A stretch of DNA of 64,000 nt, from contig NZ_JADOTX010000001.1 in assembly GCF_015751765.1 (NCBI RefSeq), positions 5,332,001 through 5,396,000 on the forward strand, in the 5' to 3' direction. Under the pieces are notes generated by a model. That model was given only the letters and a program-made list of their open reading frames with translations, did not search any database and had not been told where the DNA came from. Below are positions 56,290 to 64,000 of this stretch, one piece after another; position 1 is the stretch's first letter, and every line of letters begins with the position of its first letter. This stretch comes from Micromonospora ureilytica. GTDB lineage: Bacteria > Actinomycetota > Actinomycetes > Mycobacteriales > Micromonosporaceae. The position numbers were made by a program, and so were the translations under genes.

Positions 56290-57048
56290 CTATTCCGGAT
56301 CCGCGACCGCGACCAGCGCGGGGCGCAGCAGCCGCTCACCGAGCTGGTAGCCGCGTCGCATGACCTGCACGCAGGTCGGCTCGCTGACGTCGGCCGAGGT
56401 CTGGTGCGCGACCGCCTCGTGCCGGGTCGGATCGAACGGGTCACCCTGCTCGCCGAAGGCGTTCAGGCCGAACTTGCCCAGCGCGGTGGTGAGCTGTTCC
56501 GCCACCGTGCCGAACGGCCCGACCAGGTCGCCATGCTCCCGGGCCCGGTCCAGGTCGTCCAGGATCGGCAGCAGTGCGGCCAGCACCGAGCCGGTCGCCT
56601 GCTCCTGCACGAGGCTGCGGTCACGGTCGACCCGCTTGCGGTAGTTGGCGTACTCCGCCGACACCCGCTGCAGGTCCCTGGTCCGCTCGTCGAGCTCGGC
56701 CCGGAGCGCCTCCAGCTCGGCGCCGAGCGAGGTGCCCGTGCCGCCGCCGTCCACCGGCTGCGCCGGGGCGTCCACCACCGGCGGACCGGACGGCTCCGGC
56801 CCGTCGGTGGAGTTGACCTCGACCTCGATCTCGTCGACCACGACCTCGGCGTCCTCGACCAGGCCCTCGGCCGGTACGCCGGTCTCCGCGTCGGCGGCGG
56901 TCCCCTCCGGCTCGGAGGTGTCGACGAGCTTGCGGTTGTTGCGGATGACGACCCGCTCGCCGTCGCCGGTGGTCGGCTCCGTGGTCGCGGAGCCACCCGG
57001 CGTCGACCCGGTGTCGTCCGGGTCGGCGGCTCGTGGCTTCTGCGTCAT
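56290..57048 (-). CDS. grpE: Nucleotide exchange factor GrpE
   Basis: 252 residues. A long acidic, low-complexity N-terminus (about 110 residues), then the coiled coil (LRAELDERTRDLQRVSAEYANYRKRVDRDRSLVQEQAT) and the beta domain (FDPTRHEAVAHQTSADVSEPTCVQVMRRGYQLGERLLRPALVAVA). Exchanges ADP for ATP on DnaK. ATG with GAGG upstream, 48 bases after dnaK. Confidence 0.96.
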   Translation of the reverse strand: MTQKPRAADPDDTGSTPGGSATTEPTTGDGERVVIRNNRKLVDTSEPEGTAADAETGVPAEGLVEDAEVVVDEIEVEVNSTDGPEPSGPPVVDAPAQPVDGGGTGTSLGAELEALRAELDERTRDLQRVSAEYANYRKRVDRDRSLVQEQATGSVLAALLPILDDLDRAREHGDLVGPFGTVAEQLTTALGKFGLNAFGEQGDPFDPTRHEAVAHQTSADVSEPTCVQVMRRGYQLGERLLRPALVAVADPE

Positions 57049-57096
57049 ACGGCTACCTCATCCCCTTCGCGGTGGACAGGTGTCGGAGGCCGACGG

Positions 57097-58965
<1,869 letters not shown>

Positions 58966-59056
58966 CTTCGCTTCCTCGCTTCGTAAGGTTGTGCAGGTGA
59001 CGGGCGTCGCCCGTGGGCTGCTGGCGAGCACCGCCCGCAGCGGGCCCCACCACAAG

Positions 59057-59075
59057 TTGAGTGAACTTGACTCAA
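59057..59075. promoter_or_regulatory. HAIR operator of the dnaK operon
   Basis: TTGAGT-GAACTTG-ACTCAA: HspR-type inverted repeat with the usual seven-base spacer, 92-110 bases upstream of the dnaK ATG. Confidence 0.85.
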
Positions 59076-59107
59076 TAGTGCCACGCGTTGGCCAATCGTC
59101 AAGTTGA

Positions 59108-59114
59108 CTTGAGT
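59108..59114 (+). promoter_or_regulatory. Extra HAIR half-site
   Basis: CTTGAGT matches one perfect HAIR half-site, 33 bases beyond the full site, on the side of the divergent GTPase gene. It may be a weaker HspR contact point. Confidence 0.4.
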
Positions 59115-59185
59115 CACCCCGACGCAACCCACCCGTTATTACCGTCCGGTTGTCTTCCCTTGCATCGGTCGGGCACGCTTTAGCG

Positions 59186-61006
59186 GTGACGACGCACGGC
59201 GATCCCGCCACCCGTTCCGGCGCGCCCGCCGTCGCAGCCCGCACCGACCCGCCGGACGCCGCGGAGGAGCCGCCCGCCACCACCGGGGACGACGGCCTCC
59301 CCAGCGCACTGTCGGGCCTCCGGGAGGCGATCGGCGCGACCCGGTATCCCCTCGCGCTGCCCTCTGCCAGCTCCGCCCGGCACACCGCGACCGCCCTCAC
59401 CGACCAGCTCGACGACTACCTGCTGCCCCGACTCGCCCGCCTGGACGCCCCACTGCTCGTGGTGGTTGGCGGCTCCACCGGCGCGGGCAAGTCGACCCTG
59501 GTCAACAGCCTGGTCAAGGCACGAGTCAGCGCCGCTGGCGTGCTCCGGCCGACCACCCGCTCCCCGGTGCTGGTGTGCAACCCGTCCGACGCGGCCTGGT
59601 TCCGGCAGGGTGACCTCCTGCCGGGGCTGACCCGCACCACCGAGCCGAGCGACGATCCGCGCGCCCTGCACCTCGTCACCGCACCGGCTCTGCCCGCCGG
59701 GCTGGCCTTCCTCGACGCGCCCGACATCGACTCGGTCGTCGACGCCAACCGGGCGCTGGCCACCCAACTGCTGGCCGCCGCCGATCTGTGGCTCTTCGTC
59801 ACCACCGCCGCCCGGTACGCCGACGCGGTGCCCTGGGAGCTGCTGCGCAGTGCCCGTGCGCGCGGCGCGGTGATCGCCATGGTGCTGGACCGGGTGCCCG
59901 CCGAGGCCATCGACGAGATCGCCGCGCACCTGACCGAGATGCTCGCCGAGCAGAATCTCGGCCGGGCGCCGCTGTTCGTGTTGCCCGAAACCTGGGTCGA
60001 CGGCCAGGGGCTGCTACCCGAGGGAGTCACCGCGCCGCTGGCCGACTGGTTCGCCCGGCTGGCCGCCGACGTGGACGCGCGGGCGGCGGTGGTCCGCCAG
60101 ACCCTCGACGGGGCGCTGGCCGCACTGCACCCCGCCGTGGAGGATCTGGCCGACGCCGCCGACGAGCAGCTCGCCGCCGCCGACGGGCTGGACGAACGGG
60201 TCCTGGCCGCGTACCGGGGAGCCGAGCGCACCGTCGAGCAGGGGCTTCAGGACGGCCGCCTGCTCCGAGGTGAGGTGCTCGCCCGCTGGCAGGAGTTCGT
60301 CGGCACCGGCGAGCTGTTCCGCACGCTGGAGGCACGGATCGGCCGCCTACGGGACCGGGTCGTGGCCGCCGTCACCGGCCGGCCGGCACCCGCCGTCGAG
60401 CTGCGCAACGCCATCGAGTCCCAGCTGGTGACGCTGCTGCGCGGGGTGGCCTCGGAGGCCGCCGAATCCGCGTACACCGGGTGGAAGGCGCACCCGGCCG
60501 GCACCGGGCTGCTCGATCCGGCGCTCGCCCACCCGAGCGACGACCTGCCCGAACGCGCCGAGCGCATGGTCCGGGACTGGCAGCGCGGAGTGCTGGAACT
60601 GGTTCGGGTCGAGGGCGGTGACAAGCGGTTCGTGGCCCGCACCGCCGCGTACGCGGTGAACGCCACCGGGCTGGCCGTGATGATCGCCGTCTTCGCCTCC
60701 ACCGCTTTCATCCCGACCGGGCTGGAGTTGGCCACCGGCGCCGGCACCACTGTCGCCGCGCAGGCCGTCCTCCAGGCGATCTTCGGTGACCAGGCGGTGC
60801 GTACCCTCGCCGCCAAGGCCCGCGCCGACCTGCTGGACCGGGTGCGGACGCTGCTCGACGCGGAGGCCGACCGTTTCTTGAGCCGCACCGCCGACGCCCG
60901 CCCCGCCGCGGACGCCGGCGACGGGCTGCGCCGGGCCGCCGGCCGGGTCGAGCTGGCCCGGCATCGCAGCGGGCTGTCCGCCGGCGAAGAGGAGGGTCAC
61001 CGGTGA
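59186..61006 (+). CDS. Dynamin-like GTPase (first of a pair)
   Basis: About 606 residues. G1 motif [10 protein letters not shown] at 95-104; G3-like [10 protein letters not shown]; long helical C-terminal half, with one hydrophobic stretch ([41 protein letters not shown]) that may contact membrane. It resembles the paired bacterial dynamin-like/YfjP-type GTPases of actinomycetes, some of which act at the division septum. GTG at 59186; no ribosome site, so possibly leaderless. It overlaps the next gene by four bases (GTGA). Confidence 0.82.
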   Translation: MTTHGDPATRSGAPAVAARTDPPDAAEEPPATTGDDGLPSALSGLREAIGATRYPLALPSASSARHTATALTDQLDDYLLPRLARLDAPLLVVVGGSTGAGKSTLVNSLVKARVSAAGVLRPTTRSPVLVCNPSDAAWFRQGDLLPGLTRTTEPSDDPRALHLVTAPALPAGLAFLDAPDIDSVVDANRALATQLLAAADLWLFVTTAARYADAVPWELLRSARARGAVIAMVLDRVPAEAIDEIAAHLTEMLAEQNLGRAPLFVLPETWVDGQGLLPEGVTAPLADWFARLAADVDARAAVVRQTLDGALAALHPAVEDLADAADEQLAAADGLDERVLAAYRGAERTVEQGLQDGRLLRGEVLARWQEFVGTGELFRTLEARIGRLRDRVVAAVTGRPAPAVELRNAIESQLVTLLRGVASEAAESAYTGWKAHPAGTGLLDPALAHPSDDLPERAERMVRDWQRGVLELVRVEGGDKRFVARTAAYAVNATGLAVMIAVFASTAFIPTGLELATGAGTTVAAQAVLQAIFGDQAVRTLAAKARADLLDRVRTLLDAEADRFLSRTADARPAADAGDGLRRAAGRVELARHRSGLSAGEEEGHR

Positions 61007-62688
61007 GCAACATCGCCGGCCGGGTACGCGAGGTGTTCCGCGGGGACCAGCGGGTCGACGCCGACGCGCTGATCGCCCGGCTCGACGCGGTACGCCGGTT
61101 CCTGACCGCTGTGGACGGTCTGCTGCCGGACGCCGACCTGGTGCCCGCGCACACACTTGTCGAGCGGGCCGGCACCCGGCTCGCGCTGTCCCGGGACCAC
61201 ACAGTGGTCGCCCTGGCCGGCGCCACGGGCAGCGGCAAGTCCAGCCTCTTCAACGCGTTGGCCCAGCTGGAACTCTCACCGGTCGGGGTCCGCCGGCCGA
61301 CCACCGGCGTCACCCACGCCTGCGTGTGGGGGCCGTTGGAGGGCGCCAACCATCTGCTCGACTGGATCGGCGTACTGCCCCGACACCGCTTCGTCCGGGA
61401 GAGCGCCCTGGACGCGGACGACGAGACGGCCCTGCACGGGCTGATCCTGCTCGACCTGCCCGACTTCGACTCGGTGCAGCGATCTCACCGACTTGAGGTG
61501 GACCGCCTCCTCGGCCTCGTCGACCAGGTGGTCTGGGTGGTCGACCCGCAGAAGTACGCCGACCGGGTCATCCACGACAGCTACCTGCGCGAGTTCCACA
61601 GGCACCGCGACGTCACACTTGTCGTGCTCAACCAGGCCGACCGGCTGCCCCCGGCCGAGGTGCCCCGGGTCATGGACGACCTGCGTCGGTTGCTCGACAC
61701 GGACGGGCTGACCGGTGTGCCCCTGCTGGCCACCACCGCCATCGATCCGGCCGGGATGGTCGGCCTGCGCAACGCCCTGGAGCGCACGGTCGCCGAGCGG
61801 CAGGCCGCGTTACGCCGGCTCGCGGGTGACGTCGACACGGTCGTCGCCGGTCTGGACGAGCTGGTCGGCTCGGCCCGGCCGGCCGGGGGCCCGGACGACA
61901 CCGCCATCAACGGGCTGAACCGGGCGTTGGCCGGGGCGGCCGGGGTGCCCGCGGTGACCGAGGCCGTGGAGCGGGCGTACCGGCACCGGGCCGGCGCGGC
62001 CACCGGCTGGCCCGTGGTCCGGGGCTGGCGGCGGTTGCGACCCGACCCGCTGCGTCGGCTGCACCTGCCCGGCCCGACCGGTGACCAGGCCGACCCGGCG
62101 GAGAGCCTGGTCGCGGCCACCTCGGTACCGGACCCGACGGCCGCCCAGCGCTCGGCGCTCGGCCTCGCCATCCGCGCGGTGGCCGACCGGGCCGCCGCCG
62201 ACCTGCCCGCCCCCTGGCCCGGCGCGGTGACCTCCGCCGCCCGGTCCCGCCTCGGCGACCTGCCGGACGCCCTGGACCGCACGATCGCCGGCACCGACCT
62301 CGGCCTCGACCGTCGACCGCTGTGGTGGCGGATCGTCGGCGGTGCGCAGTGGCTGGTCACCCTCGCCGCCGTGGTCGGGCTGGGCTGGCTGGTGCTCGGC
62401 TACGCGCTGCGGGCGCTCGGCCTGCCCGCGCTGGACAACCCGATGGTCGGTCAGGTGCCGCTGCCGACAGTGCTGCTGCTCGGCGGCCTGCTGGCCGGCC
62501 TGCTGGTGGCGGCGCTGACCCGTCCGGTGGTGCGTTGGGCCGCCCGGCGGGTCCGGGCCCGCGCCGAACAGCGGCTGACGGCACGGGTCGCCCAGGTGGG
62601 CGACGAGTACGTGCTGGCACCGGTACGGATCGTGCTCGGCTCGTACGCGCAGGCACGCGACGCGCTGCGGGACGCCGCACGCCGCTGA
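61003..62688 (+). CDS. Dynamin-like/YfjP-type GTPase (second of a pair)
   Basis: 561 residues. G1 motif GATGSGKSS (73-81), G3 LLDLPDFDS, G4 NQAD. Two membrane segments at the end (WLVTLAAVVGLGWLVLGYALRALG; LLLGGLLAGLLVAALTR) place it at the membrane. GTG start overlapping the upstream stop. Obligate pairs of such GTPases are the norm in bacterial dynamins, so the two probably form a hetero-oligomer. Confidence 0.85.
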   Translation: MSNIAGRVREVFRGDQRVDADALIARLDAVRRFLTAVDGLLPDADLVPAHTLVERAGTRLALSRDHTVVALAGATGSGKSSLFNALAQLELSPVGVRRPTTGVTHACVWGPLEGANHLLDWIGVLPRHRFVRESALDADDETALHGLILLDLPDFDSVQRSHRLEVDRLLGLVDQVVWVVDPQKYADRVIHDSYLREFHRHRDVTLVVLNQADRLPPAEVPRVMDDLRRLLDTDGLTGVPLLATTAIDPAGMVGLRNALERTVAERQAALRRLAGDVDTVVAGLDELVGSARPAGGPDDTAINGLNRALAGAAGVPAVTEAVERAYRHRAGAATGWPVVRGWRRLRPDPLRRLHLPGPTGDQADPAESLVAATSVPDPTAAQRSALGLAIRAVADRAAADLPAPWPGAVTSAARSRLGDLPDALDRTIAGTDLGLDRRPLWWRIVGGAQWLVTLAAVVGLGWLVLGYALRALGLPALDNPMVGQVPLPTVLLLGGLLAGLLVAALTRPVVRWAARRVRARAEQRLTARVAQVGDEYVLAPVRIVLGSYAQARDALRDAARR

Positions 62689-62745
62689 CGCTCCGCACGG
62701 CCCGCTACCGCTCTGAGTACGCCCACAGCGGCGTAGGGTCGGAGC

Positions 62746-63969
62746 ATGGCCACGCCTCAGACCCCCTACGACGCGGTGCTGCACGCCGCACGCGACGTGA
62801 CCAAGCTGGAGTCCGCCCTCGACGCCGAGATGCTCGGCAGCGCCCTGCTGGGCAGTGTCTACGCGATCGCGGAAACCGACCGCGACACCGCCGTACGGGA
62901 GTTCGTCACCGGTTTCCTCGCCGCCACCACCCGTCGCAGGGTCGCGGCGGCGACCACCATCCGGCAGGTCTTCGCCACGCTCGTCCCGACCGCCGAGGGC
63001 GCCGAGCGGGTGCGTCCGGGCAGCCAGGCGCCCACCTGGACGACCCAGCTCGGCCGGGTGCACCTCACCGGCACCTGGGCGTACGGCGACGTGTACGGCG
63101 ATCAGACCTCCTACCTCGCGACCTTCGCCTACGACGACGAGTCCGGTGGCTCGGAGCACGCGCTGGTGGCCCTGGTGGACCACAACATCGGCATCACCAA
63201 GGACGTCTTCGTGGGCGGGCCGGCCGAACGGATCCTGGACCAGGTCCGGCAGATGTGCGCCGACGACGAATTGACCTGGTTCCGTACCGAGGATCCAGCC
63301 CGGTTCCGGGGCGAGGTGGCCCGCCATCTGGCGGTCACCGACGACCTGGGCGAGTTGCCCGGCGAGGGGTCGCTCGCCACCGACCGGGCGTTGGTCGGTG
63401 CCCGGCTGGCGATGCTGCCCACCGCGGCCGACCCGACCGGTCCGGCGGAGGTCGAGCCGCTCTCCGCGGCCGAGCGCACCGACCTGGTCCGGCAGTTCCT
63501 CGCCGCGCCGGAGGCCGTCCGCTTCGGGCTGGACGCCGTCGACGGCCCGGAGTTGGCCTCACTGCACTTCTGCCTGAGCCTGCTGCTGGACCACTCGGCG
63601 AGCTTCCCGGACGCCGACCCGATGCGCTGGAGCCCTGCGGTGTCCGGGCTCTTCCTGCTCGACTGGGTGCACCGCCGGGCCGTGCTGGACATGGACGACG
63701 CGGCGATGCTGCCCCGGGTGCTGCGGGCCTGGGCGCGGTACGCGTCGCGCCAGCGCGGGCTGCCCGAGGCGGCGGCGGCGCGCACCGACGAGGCGATCGA
63801 GGAGATGGTGCCGGAGTTCGCCCGCCTCTACTCGACAGGTGAGCGGCGCAGCGCGGCCACCGCCGCCGTGGCGCAGCTGATGGCCGACGGGGTGGATCCG
63901 GACGACCCGGCCGCGCTGGACGCCTGGATCGAGGCGAACCGGCACCGCCTCGCCGACGACGGCGCCTGA
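62746..63969 (+). CDS. Conserved actinobacterial protein of unknown function
   Basis: 407 residues, no membrane segment. Conserved-looking parts: AEMLGSALLGSVYAIAETD near the N-terminus and FHCLSLLLDHSASFPDADPMRWSPAVSGLFLLDWVHRRAVLD in the C-terminal half. No catalytic motif is recognised. ATG at 62746. It lies 57 bases after the GTPase pair on the same strand and may belong to the same unit. Confidence 0.65.
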   Translation: MATPQTPYDAVLHAARDVTKLESALDAEMLGSALLGSVYAIAETDRDTAVREFVTGFLAATTRRRVAAATTIRQVFATLVPTAEGAERVRPGSQAPTWTTQLGRVHLTGTWAYGDVYGDQTSYLATFAYDDESGGSEHALVALVDHNIGITKDVFVGGPAERILDQVRQMCADDELTWFRTEDPARFRGEVARHLAVTDDLGELPGEGSLATDRALVGARLAMLPTAADPTGPAEVEPLSAAERTDLVRQFLAAPEAVRFGLDAVDGPELASLHFCLSLLLDHSASFPDADPMRWSPAVSGLFLLDWVHRRAVLDMDDAAMLPRVLRAWARYASRQRGLPEAAAARTDEAIEEMVPEFARLYSTGERRSAATAAVAQLMADGVDPDDPAALDAWIEANRHRLADDGA

Positions 63970-64000
63970 CGGCGTCCGAGGGTGGGCGGCTCCGCGCCGC

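Overview
The window is about 64 kb of very GC-rich DNA with many GTG starts, 1-4 base gene overlaps, GGAGG-type ribosome sites and an HspR-controlled dnaK-grpE-dnaJ-hspR operon. This points to an actinomycete; the protein set (DUF3151, NrtR-like, FabG4-like and HtdX-like proteins, LPITG surface proteins) suggests Micromonosporaceae, most likely Micromonospora or a close relative. That assignment is inference from gene content. The segment looks chromosomal: there are no insertion sequences, prophage genes, CRISPR arrays, rRNA genes or tRNA genes that I can support.

Left part (1-20.8 kb): purQ (partial) and purS; a secreted trypsin-like protease; a YbjQ-type protein; purB; a two-gene membrane glycosyltransferase unit; a lipid locus of thiolase divergent from FabG4-like reductase and HtdX-like dehydratase; then a four-gene operon (11.0-15.0 kb) coding for an NrtR-like Nudix regulator, a J-domain/kinase-like protein, a von Willebrand A-type protein and a divergent adenylosuccinate synthetase paralog. 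This operon has its own promoter and a repeat operator and is the best candidate for an undescribed system. It is followed by two DedA membrane proteins flanking a two-component system, and a TetR / SCP2 / acyl-CoA dehydrogenase unit with a clear TetR-type operator.

Middle part (20.8-46.6 kb): a secreted I36-type inhibitor, an acyl-CoA synthetase, a membrane acyltransferase, purD, an AbiEi-like/nuclease-fold protein preceded by two DnaA boxes, canonical purA, a lipid-kinase-like protein, a large proline-rich ParA/MinD-like ATPase, DUF3151, a LOG-type protein, class II aldolase, a holin-like membrane protein, two LPITG surface proteins flanking an ECF sigma factor plus LytR-CpsA-Psr gene, a third DedA, an ArsR repressor, pyrE, a short-chain dehydrogenase, duplicated four-helix membrane proteins, and two small conserved genes.

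Right part (46.7-64 kb): the heat-shock section. clpB and the dnaK operon each carry an HspR-type (HAIR) inverted repeat. Between them lie a TetR/epoxide hydrolase pair and a KhtT/KhtU-like cation:proton antiporter pair. Divergent from dnaK are two dynamin-like GTPases and a conserved gene of unknown function.

Purine synthesis is a recurring theme (purS, purQ, purB, purD, purA and a purA paralog). A long palindrome (arms TTGATCATGAAGTTATTG) occurs four times at gene ends, three of them beside pur genes.
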